Positions 54,640 through 64,000 of a stretch of DNA of 64,000 nucleotides are shown one piece after another. Positions within the stretch are counted from its first letter, which is position 1. Every line of letters begins with the position of its first letter. The stretch is from Psychroflexus sediminis. GTDB lineage: Bacteria > Bacteroidota > Bacteroidia > Flavobacteriales > Flavobacteriaceae. The position numbers and the translations under genes were made by a program. The DNA is taken from assembly GCF_900099815.1 (NCBI RefSeq), contig NZ_FNCW01000004.1:1-64000 (forward strand), read 5' to 3'. A model generated the notes under the pieces. It was given only the letters and a program-made list of their open reading frames with translations, ran no database searches and was not told where the DNA came from.

Positions 54640-57188
54640 TTACTGCCTTATAATTTTGAAGGTTCGTATACTTCCATCAACCTCTAAAGAAACTAAATAA
54701 ACCCCGGAATCGAATTCACTTAAATTCACTTTTGGATTCGAAGATTTTGGAGCAGTCTCCTTAACCAATTGACCAAGTAAATTATGAACTTTTATATTCT
54801 CAACAGTGGAAGTTGTAGAAATAGAAAGCATATTCTTAACTGGATTGGGATAATATGTAAAACTGCTTGCCTCAAAATTTTCTGAACTCAAGGTTTGTAA
54901 TGGCAATTCAACTAATGCACCACCTGAAGGAAGTGCAACCCATAAACCAAAGGCAGCTCCATTTTGATTGGCTGAAGGATCTAAAAATCCACTGGCTAAA
55001 ACCGTAATTGCCAGATCGCCTAGCCCTAAGGTTTGAAGTGGAGCCTGATAGGATTCTACGACGGCAGAGTTGTCCGCCAGTTCCACGTCAAGGATGTAAT
55101 CCTGTGTTGCCAAGTTTAGATAACCACGAAAATCGGTATAAGCAATGTCATCGACAATAATTCCGGCAGGAACACCTGTCTCCCTCACGTCTACCATTGG
55201 TGCGTCAGTTGACCCATGATGTACCAAAATACTGGTTTCTCCGACATTGGTTGAAGCAAGTTGTGCTCCAGCGTATACTTCGAGGTTAAAATCAATCGCA
55301 TTGACAGAACTATCGAATTGTGATGGATCTAACACGCCATCAGCTACAGCTATATAGGTTTCATCTTCAGCTAGTGTGGTATTCAAATTAAAAATACTTT
55401 CACTCACATCTGTGCTACTAGCCGGTGCAACATCAATATCTATTGGTAATTCAGCTGGCACCTCCAAAAATGCGGTAGCTGTTCTGAATTCAAAATCATC
55501 AAGAATGAGGTCACCATCTAAATACACATCTACAAATTCTGCTGCAGGATCTGCAGAGTTATGAATAACCTGTAAACTGGCGGTACGATTAAGTGGTAAT
55601 TCAACTAGATTTCCTCCGGAAGGTAAAGCCACCCATAAACCAAATTCCGCTCCATTTTGATTAGCAGAAGGATCTAAGAATCCACTTGCTACAACTGTGA
55701 TTGCAAGATCTCCCAATCCAAAAGTTTGAAGTGGAGCTCTATAAGATTCTACAACTCCAGAATTGTCCGCAAGTTCTACATCAATTATATAATCTTCTGT
55801 TGCTGTATCTAAATAACCACCAAAATCACTGTAAGAAATATCATTAACAATAATTCCAAGAGGAACACTTGTTTCTCTCGCATCAACAGTTGGTGCGTCA
55901 GTTGATCCGTGATGGACAAGAATACTTGTCTGCCCGGAATTTAAAGAGGTTTCCCGTGCACCAGGATAAACTTCTAAATTAAAATCAATTGTATTTACAG
56001 AACTGTCAAATTGTGAAGTATCTAAAACGCCATCTGCAACTAAAATATAGGTTTCACCAGAAGTTAAAGTAGTCGTTAAGTTATAGAGACTTTCACTCAC
56101 ATCAGAACTTGATCCGGGAGCAATGTCTATTTCTAAAGGCGTACCCGCTGGAACATCTACAAATGCTGTACTGGTTCTAAATTCAAAATCATCAATAAGA
56201 AGATTACCTTCTAAATACACATCTACAAATTGTGCAGCAGGATCGGCTGAGTTGTGAATAACCTGAACACGAGCTGCTGCACTTGGCTGAAAATCGAATG
56301 TTGATGACTTTCTGTCAAAAGTAATGTCATAAATACCACCTATGGCGGGAATATTATCACTGCTACCCTGAACTAAAGTTCCGGAAGGAAAATCTGGACT
56401 ACCCCAGTTGACATTCCAGTTTTGGTTTTGTCTAAATTTCAATTCGCCGTCCTGTAAGATTTGGAAGTCCAAGGTGTAGATATTTCCATCAGTACTGTTC
56501 ATCATAACATCAGGTGTCTGATTACTGCCACCTGGCCACTGGGAAATTGCAGGACCTACTAAACCTACAGCGGGAATATCAAAACTATAATCTCCGGTAT
56601 CCAAATTGAATGTCACTTGATAAAAACCTGCAGTAGTTGGAATATCGGGTCCACCCAAAGTAGCTGTTCCTGAAGGAAACGAAGCTGCACCCAAGGTGTT
56701 TTCGTTCCGACTTCCTGAAATACTAAATTACCATCTAAAAATTCTGTAACCGTTAATTCATAGTTTACACCATCAATTGTAGATAATTCAGGATTCGAAC
56801 CTAACACTGCAGTACCGGCTAATTCGATTTCTGTGAACGTACCTACATCTGTAAAAGCATAGGTATTAGCATTCAAATCCAGGACAATGTCATAAACTCC
56901 GGCTTAAACTGGAATGTTACTGGAAGTGATTGTCCCTGTAGGAAAAGTATCACCACCGTAGTTTGGATTATTCCAATCCTTATCAGTTCTAAATTTAGCA
57001 GAGCCAGTTGTTAGAGTTAACCCCTCTATAGAGTGTGTTCCATCACCATTATCGGTAAGCATGATATCGGGTTCTGGATTGCTGTTATCTGGCCAACCAT
57101 TCGCTGCCGGACCAACAATTCCAATCGTTTGCGCTCCAACAAAGTTGAAAGCTAAGAGCATTAACGTAAAAAGTAAAAATTTTTTCAT
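54640..57188 (-). pseudogene. Broken gene for a T9SS-secreted protein with SusE/SusF-like and DUF4397 repeats
   Basis: The ancestor would encode about 849 residues: signal peptide (MKKFLLFTLMLLAFNFVGAQ), three SusE/SusF-like modules of about 85-95 residues (GLVGPAISQWPGGSNQTPDV type), two long repeats built from DUF4397 modules (VQVIHNSADPAA.FVDVYL), and a C-terminal T9SS type A sorting domain (FTYYPNPVKNMLSI). It is broken twice: an in-frame TAA at 56904-56906, after which reading resumes in the same frame (AGVYDIVLDLNANTY), and a 1-base loss near 56703, which takes the text from FQEVGT to LGAASFPSG. Restoring one base gives GTENTLGAAS. The last 684 residues remain open. Confidence 0.82.
54902..56287 (-). 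repeat. Tandem 693-bp duplication inside the T9SS pseudogene
   Basis: Two copies of about 231 codons, 54902-55594 and 55595-56287, with an exact 693-bp offset (GGCAATTCAACT at 54902, GGTAATTCAACT at 55595). Each encodes a pair of DUF4397-like modules; protein blocks such as QFDSSVN.IDFNLEVY, SILVHHGSTDAP and ASGFLDPSANQNGA.FGLWVALPSGG are nearly the same in both. Confidence 0.85.
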
Positions 57189-57340
57189 AAGATATGGTTT
57201 TAAATTCGTTATCAATTTAACAAAAAAATACCTTATTCTTAAAATTAAGTACAATTTTTTATATAATTATTAATAAATAATGACAGATTCCCTATTTCAA
57301 TTGTGTTATTTATACCTCCAAGGAAGAACCTGTTAATAAT

Positions 57341-57370
57341 AAAATCCAGCAATGTACATTGCTGGATTTT
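57341..57370. terminator. Perfect 30-bp palindrome after fabI
   Basis: AAAATCCAGCAATGT and its exact reverse complement ACATTGCTGGATTTT run together without a loop spacer. It lies 39 bp past the fabI stop on the minus strand and has T-rich flanks, so it likely ends fabI transcription. Confidence 0.7.
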
Positions 57371-57408
57371 ATATTTATGTTTAGCCTGGAAGGCTAATAT
57401 TTTTTTTA

Positions 57409-58221
57409 CTATTCTTCCATAGACTCCATAATTTCCTGACTTACTCCCATATTGGAGAATCCTCCATCATGAAATAAATTTTGCAAAGTCACCTTTTTAG
57501 TTAGGTCTGAAAAAAGCGTCAAAGTATAATCAGCACATTCCAGTGCTGTAGCATTACCAAGCGGTGACATCTTTTCGGCGTAGTTCATGAAGCCCGTAAA
57601 TCCTTTTACACCCTGTCCTGCAGAAGTTGGTGTTGGCGATTGTGAAATGGTGTTCACTCTTACTTTTTTATCTTTTCCGAAAAAGTATCCAAAACTCCTG
57701 GCTACAGATTCCAGATAAGCTTTGTTATCTGCCATATCATTATAATCTGGGAACACCCGTTGAGCTGCCATGTAAGTAAGAGCTACAATACTCCCCCATT
57801 CATTCATCGCGTCTTTTTTGTAAAGCGTTTGCAACAATTTATGGAAAGACATAGCTGAAACATCCAGACCTTTGTGAGTCCAGTCGTAATTTTGATCGGT
57901 GTAGTGTTTCCCTTTTCTGACGTTGATAGACATACCGATGGAATGCAGTACAAAATCCAGTTTTCCACCAAGAATGTCCTGAGATTTTTCGATTAAGTTT
58001 TCTAAATCTTCAAGATTAGTGGCATCAGCCGGGATAACTTCAGAATTTGTTTTTTCAGCAAGCGTGTTAATGGTCCCCATTCTTAAAGCTACAGGAGCAT
58101 TGGTCAGAACGAATTCAGCTCCTTCCTCATGTGCTCTTTCGGCCGTTTTCCAAGCGATAGAATTTTCATCTAATGCGCCAAAGATAATTCCGCGTTTTCC
58201 TTTCAATAAATTATATGACAT
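57409..58221 (-). CDS. fabI: Enoyl-ACP reductase (NADH)
   Basis: 270 residues, SDR fold. GIIFGALDENSIAWKTA is the FabI NAD-binding start; active-site text TYMAAQRVFPDYNDMADNKAYLE contains the Tyr and Lys (Y-x6-K spacing kept with MADNK), and later SPTPTSAGQGV. It reduces trans-2-enoyl-ACP in the last step of the fatty-acid elongation cycle. It is transcribed after recN, 33 bp downstream, and ends at the palindrome. Confidence 0.95.
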   Translation of the reverse strand: MSYNLLKGKRGIIFGALDENSIAWKTAERAHEEGAEFVLTNAPVALRMGTINTLAEKTNSEVIPADATNLEDLENLIEKSQDILGGKLDFVLHSIGMSINVRKGKHYTDQNYDWTHKGLDVSAMSFHKLLQTLYKKDAMNEWGSIVALTYMAAQRVFPDYNDMADNKAYLESVARSFGYFFGKDKKVRVNTISQSPTPTSAGQGVKGFTGFMNYAEKMSPLGNATALECADYTLTLFSDLTKKVTLQNLFHDGGFSNMGVSQEIMESMEE

Positions 58222-58254
58222 AGTTTTATTTTTAATTGAATGCTGTAAAGTTAA

Positions 58255-59907
58255 TCATTTTAACAAAGATTGAGCATGTGCTAGAGCAGATTCAGAGCTT
58301 TTATCTCCTCCTAGCATTTCAGCTAGCTCAATAACTCGATCCTGCTGATTAAGAACTTTGATGTTGGACTGTGTTTTTTCGTTTTTCGTGGTTTTATAGA
58401 CTTTGAAATGCTGTTGTCCCATCCCCGCTATCTGTGGTAAATGGGTTATAGAAATGACCTGTAAAGATGCGGACATTTTTTTCATAATCACTCCCATTTT
58501 TGTCGCTACATCCCCGGAAACTCCAGTGTCAATTTCATCAAAAATAATACTCGGCAGGTTTTCGTATTGAGCCAGCAAGCTTTTTATAGCTAGCGTAATT
58601 CTTGACAATTCACCACCGGAGGCCACTTTCTTGATATCCTGAGGTGCACTTCCTTTATTGGCTGAGAACAGCCATTCAAAATGATCTGCTCCTCTCGAAC
58701 TAAACGTCATATTTAAGCTGCCTTCTATCTTAAGCTTAGCATCAGGGATACCTAATTCACCCAGCATTACTTCAACAACTTTAGAAATGGTTTCTGTGGT
58801 TTTCAACCTGCTTTCATAAAGTCCTTCAGCTAGCTGCGAAAGCTTCTTTTGTTGTTGGCTGATTTGTAATTCAGCTTCCTGAAGTGCTTTTTCAGCATTT
58901 TCTTTAACAGAGACCTGCTGCTCGAGTTCTTCTTTAACATCGATTAAGCCCTGTATATCTGTTACATGATGCTTTTTTTGCAATGTATATATCAGCTGAA
59001 GCTTTTCATTCACCTCTTCTAAAGCTTTAGGATCTGCATCCAAAGATTCCAACTGAGTCTGAGTTTCAGAACTGATGTCCTCAGCTTCTATCAAAATACT
59101 TTCCAGTCTTTGCTGAAGTTCCTCAAGGCTTGAATCCAGAAGAGAAGCTTTTCGCAACTGCAAATTGATTTCTCTTAATTGAGCAACCACCCCTATAGAT
59201 TCTTCATCTAACTGCTGGTAAGACTGACCCAGTTTTTCCTGAAGTTCCTCTACATGACTTAGCTTGCTTTGCTTTGATTCCAATTCGTCTTGGAGTCCGG
59301 GTTTCAGCTTAGCTTCAGTCAATTCTGAAAGCAAAAACACATTATAATCGTAAGCTTCATCAGCTTTGATTTGCCTGGATTTCAACTCATCAAACTCTTT
59401 TTTAAAAGTATTCAGAAGCCTGTAATTTTTAAAATAATCAGCTTTTAATTTTGAATTTTGAGCTACAGTATCTAAAACATCGTATTGGTAATCCTGATTC
59501 CCTATCGAAAGCGTTTCATGCTGAGAATGGATGTCGATGAGATGACCTCCTAACTCACTCAAATTTGAAAGCTTTACAGGAGTGTCGTTTACAAAAGCTC
59601 TGGACTTTCCTGAAGGTAATATTTCACGTCTTATAATCGTCTCCTCTTCATAATCTAGATCCAAATTTTCGAATAGAGACTGCAAATCGAATGCGCCAAC
59701 AGAAAAGTGACCTTCAATGACGCACTTTTTTTCAGAATTTCTGATCGAATTTAAGTCAGCCCTCTTTCCTAATAATAAGGAAAGGGCTCCAAGAATAATA
59801 GATTTACCAGCACCTGTTTCACCAGTGATAATTGAAAAATTATCCGTAAACTCCAGACTGATGTCTTCAATAAGAGCAAAATTTTTGATCCCAAGGACTC
59901 TAAGCAC
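58255..59907 (-). CDS. recN: DNA repair protein RecN
   Basis: 550 residues. Walker A GETGAGKSIILG near residue 31, signature motif ASGGELSRITLAIK and Walker B PSIIFDEIDTGVSGDVA near the end, with a central coiled coil. SMC-like ATPase of double-strand break repair. The start is GTG at 59907; the frame above has a stop at 59926-59928 and no ATG. Upstream of fabI on the same strand. Confidence 0.95.
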   Translation of the reverse strand: MLRVLGIKNFALIEDISLEFTDNFSIITGETGAGKSIILGALSLLLGKRADLNSIRNSEKKCVIEGHFSVGAFDLQSLFENLDLDYEEETIIRREILPSGKSRAFVNDTPVKLSNLSELGGHLIDIHSQHETLSIGNQDYQYDVLDTVAQNSKLKADYFKNYRLLNTFKKEFDELKSRQIKADEAYDYNVFLLSELTEAKLKPGLQDELESKQSKLSHVEELQEKLGQSYQQLDEESIGVVAQLREINLQLRKASLLDSSLEELQQRLESILIEAEDISSETQTQLESLDADPKALEEVNEKLQLIYTLQKKHHVTDIQGLIDVKEELEQQVSVKENAEKALQEAELQISQQQKKLSQLAEGLYESRLKTTETISKVVEVMLGELGIPDAKLKIEGSLNMTFSSRGADHFEWLFSANKGSAPQDIKKVASGGELSRITLAIKSLLAQYENLPSIIFDEIDTGVSGDVATKMGVIMKKMSASLQVISITHLPQIAGMGQQHFKVYKTTKNEKTQSNIKVLNQQDRVIELAEMLGGDKSSESALAHAQSLLK

Positions 59908-59972
59908 AAGTGAAAATTTAAGACATTAATATGGAAGCTAAACTACTAAATATTGAGCGATCTGGAGCAAAA

Positions 59973-60860
59973 TTAATTACCTATCCGTCTCCATTTTCTG
60001 TTGTGAACAGGAGCAACTTGATTCAGAGTAGTCAAAGTTGAACTGATATCCATTTCTGGACCAGCATTTAAGATTTGCATGATCTCATCTGATTTTGCGT
60101 CAAAAAACAGTCTGAACAAAACCGCATTAGGTCTGCTCTTAGAATTCTGAGAAACCAAATTGATTGCGGTAAGAATATTTTCTTTTCCGGCTACAACATC
60201 GTCATGCATAACATCCAGACCCTTTCTGTGATAGATGTATAAAGCCTTTCTGAAATTTGAAAAATTTCCGGAAAGCAAATCTCTATTAATTCCAAACCGA
60301 CTTTGAGAAATTCCTGCATCTCTCCAGCCTGCGCCTCCTCTTTGTCCGGCTACATTTACAATTTTTCTGGCTTCCTGATAGAACTCGTCACCTCCACCTT
60401 CAGCAAAAGTATCCGCATCATAACCTAAAATGGTATAAACATAAAAACTAATTGTAGAGATAAGATTAGAATTGAACACATTTGGATTGTAGTTCAGAGG
60501 CTGAAACTCCTTATATACAAAATTGAAATCATCATCTTTTATATTCAACAAAATGGAATTCATCGTAGAACCAAAGACAGGACGAGAGGATTGTACTTGA
60601 AGTGTTGCCTGAAAGCTGTCCGCATCATAACTCTGAACTAAAATTGTAAAACTGCACTTTACACGCTCATGAGGCTGGTAGTTCTCATCTGTCCATTGCG
60701 TGTTATTTATAAACTCAGTAATGTCTTTCTCCAAGGTATTAAAAACAGTAAGCTGCGTCTTACCCGTTTGCTGGGCATCCAAAAATACCTCAGCTTCTAT
60801 AGCTTGAGCAGAAGCCAGTAGAGGAAAACACAAAACCAGTAAAATTGACTTGAAACGCAT
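59973..60860 (-). CDS. DUF4835 family secreted protein
   Basis: 295 residues. Signal peptide ending FPLLASAQAIEAEV, and the DUF4835 pattern: FINNTQWTDENYQPHERVKCSFTI, FQPLNYNPNVF, DVMHDDVV. The family is restricted to Bacteroidota, located in periplasm or outer membrane; function unknown. Its ATG overlaps the coaBC stop by one base (TAATG), so it is translationally coupled to it. Confidence 0.88.
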   Translation of the reverse strand: MRFKSILLVLCFPLLASAQAIEAEVFLDAQQTGKTQLTVFNTLEKDITEFINNTQWTDENYQPHERVKCSFTILVQSYDADSFQATLQVQSSRPVFGSTMNSILLNIKDDDFNFVYKEFQPLNYNPNVFNSNLISTISFYVYTILGYDADTFAEGGGDEFYQEARKIVNVAGQRGGAGWRDAGISQSRFGINRDLLSGNFSNFRKALYIYHRKGLDVMHDDVVAGKENILTAINLVSQNSKSRPNAVLFRLFFDAKSDEIMQILNAGPEMDISSTLTTLNQVAPVHNRKWRRIGN

Positions 60861-62056
60861 TAGCTTATAAATTTCAAAAGATGAACCAAAATATCATTGG
60901 CAACTTCAGCTTTGGATTTGGTTTCAAAACGAATAATTTCTGAATTTGTTATGATTTTAATTTTATTGGTTTCCTTTTTGAATCCCGCTTCTTTATCATT
61001 TAACGAATTTAAGACGATAAAGTCCAAATTTTTCTTCTTGAGTTTAGCTTTCGCATTCTCTTCTTCGTTATTGGTTTCAAGAGCAAAACCCACTAAAATT
61101 TGATGGGATTTCAAAGTGCCTAAATGCTTCAGGATATCTGGAGTAGGTTCCAAATCTATGTGTAAAGCTTCTTCTGTTTTCTTTAGCTTTTGATCGAATT
61201 GCACTTTGGGTTTGTAATCTGAAACCGCTGCGGCGGCGATCACAATATGGGAATTATCAAAAATTGATGTTGCGGCCTCAAACATCTCCTGAGCGCTAAT
61301 CACATCCATCCTGATTAAATTTTTATGAGCGAGTTTTAAGTGGGTTGGACCGGTAATCAAATTCACTGTAGCTCCAAGATTCAAAGCCTGTTCCGCCAAT
61401 TCAAAACCCATTTGTCCGCTAGAATGATTGCCTATAAAACGCACAGGATCAATAGCTTCGTAAGTAGGTCCAGCTGTAATTGTAATGCTTTTACCGTAAA
61501 GCGGAAGCTGAGAAAGCACATCTTGTTCCAAAAAGTTGACAATATTTTCAGGCTCGGCCATTCTGCCTTCACCTTCTAATCCGCTGGCAAGATGACCGGA
61601 CTCTGGTGGAATACATTTATTTCCAAAACTAATTAACTTTTCAATGCTCGCTTTGGAAGAAGCATGCTTATACATATCCAGGTCCATGGCAGGAGCAAAG
61701 TAAACAGGACACTTGGCAGAAAGGTAAGTGGTAATCAAAAGATTATTGGCATTTCCAGCAGCCATCTTAGACAGCGTATTCGCAGTTGCTGGAGCAATCA
61801 ACATGAGATCGGCCCACAATCCAAGTTCTACATGGTTATTCCAGTTTTTTTCTTCATCGGTAAATGAAGAAATCACAGTGTTTTCTGAAAGAGTGGAAAG
61901 AGTAAGTGGTGTAACAAATTGCTCAGAATCTGGAGTCATGATTACTTTTACATTTGCTCCAGCTTTTTTAAGCAATCGAACCAAAAAAGCAGATTTATAA
62001 GCGGCAATGCCACCTGTAATTCCTAAAAGGACATGCTTACCGCTTAAAATACTCAT
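60860..62056 (-). CDS. coaBC: Bifunctional phosphopantothenoylcysteine decarboxylase/phosphopantothenate-cysteine ligase
   Basis: 398 residues. CoaC half (flavoprotein) with GITGGIAAYK and AGNANNLL, about 1-180; CoaB half with the GPTYEAIDPVRFIGNHSSGQMG motif and AAVSDYKP. It makes 4'-phosphopantetheine in CoA synthesis. Clustered with rpoZ and bamD upstream and DUF4835 downstream. Confidence 0.95.
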   Translation of the reverse strand: MSILSGKHVLLGITGGIAAYKSAFLVRLLKKAGANVKVIMTPDSEQFVTPLTLSTLSENTVISSFTDEEKNWNNHVELGLWADLMLIAPATANTLSKMAAGNANNLLITTYLSAKCPVYFAPAMDLDMYKHASSKASIEKLISFGNKCIPPESGHLASGLEGEGRMAEPENIVNFLEQDVLSQLPLYGKSITITAGPTYEAIDPVRFIGNHSSGQMGFELAEQALNLGATVNLITGPTHLKLAHKNLIRMDVISAQEMFEAATSIFDNSHIVIAAAAVSDYKPKVQFDQKLKKTEEALHIDLEPTPDILKHLGTLKSHQILVGFALETNNEEENAKAKLKKKNLDFIVLNSLNDKEAGFKKETNKIKIITNSEIIRFETKSKAEVANDILVHLLKFIS

Positions 62057-62068
62057 GTGCAGTACGTG

Positions 62069-62404
62069 TTACTCTTCAGTATTTTCCTTGGTATTTCTGA
62101 AGTAAATTTTATCATCCAACCATTCATCCATGGCTATAGAATGTGGCTTGGGTAGTCTTTCGTAATATTTAGACACTTCTATCTGCTCTTTGTTTTCGAA
62201 AACTTCATCGAGATTTTCGTTATAAGTAGCAAACTCATCTAATTTCTCCAAAAGCTCTTTCTTCATCTCCACATTAATCTGGTTGGAACGTTTAGCAACG
62301 ATAGAAATCGCTTCATAAATATTTCCTGTCGCGGCATCAACCTTGTTTTTGTTGATTGTCGTTGTGCTTATTGGAGCGTTGGTGTGTTTGATATTTGAAT
62401 TCAT
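62069..62404 (-). CDS. rpoZ: RNA polymerase omega subunit
   Basis: 111 residues, with the omega core ATGNIYEAISIVAKRSNQINVEMKKELLEKLDEFA and the Bacteroidota-type C-terminal extension. It aids RNA polymerase assembly and may contact ppGpp. Its ATG overlaps the bamD stop by 4 bp. Confidence 0.88.
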   Translation of the reverse strand: MNSNIKHTNAPISTTTINKNKVDAATGNIYEAISIVAKRSNQINVEMKKELLEKLDEFATYNENLDEVFENKEQIEVSKYYERLPKPHSIAMDEWLDDKIYFRNTKENTEE

Positions 62405-63225
62405 AATTCTATTTGGGTATTTGTGCGTTGTTCTATGTCTTGGGCGTAGGATTTGACTTTTATTAAAAGTTCACCTTCAGTATCACCATAATATTTGATG
62501 AAATCTTGATAATAAAGCAAAGCTTCAGCCAATCGTTCTGGAACTAAATAAGATACACTATTGATCGCTAAAATATAAGCAGATTCAAACTTGTAGAAAA
62601 AAGCCTGCTCTCTAAATGTCGACCCTGGAAACTTGAGAATAAAATTATCAAAAGATTGTATGGCCGCTTTATAGCGCTCAGTGTGATGGTATTGTTTTGC
62701 TATTTCGTAAAATTTCTTTTCTATTTTTCGACTCAATTCTTGAATCATCTCATTAGCCGCTATAAAGTATTCTCCATCAGGATAGGCGTTTATATAAAAC
62801 TGAAGTTTATTCAAAGCTTTATAAGTATCTTCCTGATCTTTACTATAAACAGGCGACACCTCATAATAACTTTTTGCGCTTTTGTAAAATGCCTCTTCTA
62901 CTTTTTCACTATTGGGATAAGATTTGGTAAAACGCTCAAAAAGGTAACCAGACAGGAAGTAATCTCCTACCAAATAATGCGCATTAGCATTCATATAGCT
63001 TACGGTCTCTCCTGCAGGTTTACCTTTATATTGTGGTAAAATCTGATCGAATAAACGTATGGCTTTACGAAAATATTTATTCTTACCGGTTTCGATACCT
63101 TCCTCATAGAGCTGCTTCGCCATTTCGTATTTTGGTGAAATTTCCTTCTCCTTCAATACCTTCTGGTATTCTCCACAAGAGGTCAATCCAACACCAATAA
63201 TCAAGAGTATTAATAATCGCTTCAT
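62401..63225 (-). CDS. bamD: Outer-membrane assembly lipoprotein BamD
   Basis: 274 residues. Lipoprotein signal (GVGLTSCGEYQ), then five TPR-like repeats (KAIRLFDQILPQYKGKPAGE, VEEAFYKSAKSYYEVS, YKAAIQSFDNFILKFPGS). Member of the BAM complex that inserts beta-barrels in the outer membrane. It starts a four-gene cluster with rpoZ, coaBC and DUF4835. Confidence 0.93.
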   Translation of the reverse strand: MKRLLILLIIGVGLTSCGEYQKVLKEKEISPKYEMAKQLYEEGIETGKNKYFRKAIRLFDQILPQYKGKPAGETVSYMNANAHYLVGDYFLSGYLFERFTKSYPNSEKVEEAFYKSAKSYYEVSPVYSKDQEDTYKALNKLQFYINAYPDGEYFIAANEMIQELSRKIEKKFYEIAKQYHHTERYKAAIQSFDNFILKFPGSTFREQAFFYKFESAYILAINSVSYLVPERLAEALLYYQDFIKYYGDTEGELLIKVKSYAQDIEQRTNTQIEL

Positions 63226-63289
63226 AGACTTAAATATCGTGCAAAATTAGGGATAAATCTTCGATAATAAAAACGCAATACTTTCTGGC

Positions 63290-64000
63290 TTATTTCAACT
63301 GCCTAATAAAAACACTTAAAGCGGATTTTAATTCCGAACTTGCCTGAATCAAGGGTAATCTAACAAAACTTTCTGTTAAGTTTTTTAATTCCAAAACCGA
63401 TTTGATTCCGGAGGGATTTCCCTCTTTGAAAATCAAATCTATTCCATCCATCAACCGGTACTGAAGTTTATAAGCTTCATCTGCTTTTCTCTGCATACCA
63501 AAATTCACCATCTTGGTAAATTCAGAAGGAAAGCCTTGAGCCATAACAGAAATCACTCCAGCACCCCCGGCAAGTACCATGGGCAGGGTAATCATATCAT
63601 CTCCAGAAATAACAAGAAAATCTTCAGGCGTATCTCGTATCATCTGCATGGCTTGCACCATATCTCCAGCGGCCTCTTTTATTCCAATGATGTTATCAAA
63701 ATCATTCGCCAGACGCCTAACTGTGAGTGGAAGCATATTAGAACTTGTTCTTCCCGGCACATTATAAAGTATTACAGGAAGTGGTGATGCTTCAGAAATA
63801 GCTGCGAAATGCTGATAAATCCCTTCTTGACTTGGCTTATTATAAAATGGAGAAACCGATAAAATCGCATCGAAACCCTCTAAATCTTCAGATTTAAGAT
63901 CATTTACCACTTGTGAAGTATTGTTCCCTCCCATACCTAAAATGAGTGGCAGCTTAGCCTTGTTTTCCTTTTTTATAATCGTTTTCACGATTTCCTTTTC
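63290..64000 (-). CDS. dapA: 4-hydroxy-tetrahydrodipicolinate synthase, 5' end off the window
   Basis: About 237 residues are visible; the reading frame is open to base 64000 ([16 protein letters not shown]), so the N-terminus is cut off. The Schiff-base lysine in [17 protein letters not shown] (catalytic Tyr) and ISGDD match DapA. It condenses pyruvate with aspartate semialdehyde in lysine/peptidoglycan synthesis. It is upstream of bamD by 64 bp on the same strand. Confidence 0.94.
   Translation of the reverse strand, partial: EKEIVKTIIKKENKAKLPLILGMGGNNTSQVVNDLKSEDLEGFDAILSVSPFYNKPSQEGIYQHFAAISEASPLPVILYNVPGRTSSNMLPLTVRRLANDFDNIIGIKEAAGDMVQAMQMIRDTPEDFLVISGDDMITLPMVLAGGAGVISVMAQGFPSEFTKMVNFGMQRKADEAYKLQYRLMDGIDLIFKEGNPSGIKSVLELKNLTESFVRLPLIQASSELKSALSVFIRQLK

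Noticed and set aside
56613-56876. Separate 87-residue protein
   Set aside because: It is the middle part of the decayed T9SS protein, in the same frame as the upstream part and broken at a 1-base shift.
1-64000. CRISPR array, tRNA, rRNA, prophage
   Set aside because: No direct repeat array with spacers, no tRNA cloverleaf, no rRNA sequence and no phage genes were seen by reading both strands.

Overview
The window is chromosomal DNA of a low-GC member of the Bacteroidota, almost certainly the family Flavobacteriaceae. The evidence is the gliding gene gldI, a type IX secretion (T9SS) C-terminal sorting domain, OstA-like, DUF5686, DUF4835 and DUF6503 proteins, a 6S RNA between zapA and rny, and many Bacteroidota-type -7 promoter elements (TAnnTTTG) with few Shine-Dalgarno sites. 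No rRNA, tRNA or CRISPR array was found. Most of the window is compact housekeeping DNA with short operons on both strands and strong hairpin terminators at convergent ends.

Layout. 0-0.3 kb: the 3' end of an IS110-family transposase. 0.5-6.5 kb (minus): TPR protein, class III aminotransferase, OstA-like protein and a GapN-like aldehyde dehydrogenase. 6.6-12.6 kb (plus): a heavy-metal efflux operon with a small His-rich protein, an RND pump fused to its own outer-membrane channel, and a lipoprotein adaptor. 12.7-17.9 kb (minus): purA, a Fur-family regulator, a (p)ppGpp synthetase/hydrolase and a Ste24-like protease. 18.0-20.4 kb (plus): a coiled-coil protein, zapA, 6S RNA and rny. 20.7-22.6 kb: two tandem outer-membrane barrel genes and convergent ndk; a fossil 3' end of ndk lies between the barrels. 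22.7-30.3 kb: PhoD-like phosphatase, DHH phosphoesterase, gldI, two cyclophilin-FKBP fusion isomerases, CsbD, a phytase-like esterase, a histidine phosphatase and DUF6503. 30.4-34.0 kb: smpB, DUF5686, pcm. 34.1-38.8 kb (minus): a second, accessory-looking metal region with two dissimilar CDF transporters, DUF302, DUF2231 and small lipoproteins, plus a 50-codon remnant of an RND pump. 39.0-42.9 kb (plus): oxidoreductase, 3-hydroxyacyl-CoA dehydrogenase, DUF1015, YggS. 43.2 kb: Hsp20. 44.0-49.6 kb (plus): exonuclease/GIY-YIG fusion, potassium transporter pair, potassium channel with a zinc ribbon, miaA. 49.7-54.6 kb (minus): two-component system, coaE, YbbR protein, glycosyltransferase. 54.6-57.2 kb (minus): a large T9SS-secreted protein gene broken by a stop codon and a frameshift. 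57.4-64 kb (minus): fabI, recN, DUF4835, coaBC, rpoZ, bamD and dapA, which runs off the window.

The most interesting items are the fossil left by the barrel/ndk tandem duplication, the decayed T9SS protein with an internal 693-bp duplication, the second metal region with its degenerate metal-binding motifs and RND remnant, the 6S RNA whose terminator-like 3' end lies just before the rny start codon, and three genes whose promoter element lies so close to the start codon that the mRNA is probably leaderless. No clearly new multi-gene system was seen; the 34-38.8 kb metal region is the best candidate for one.
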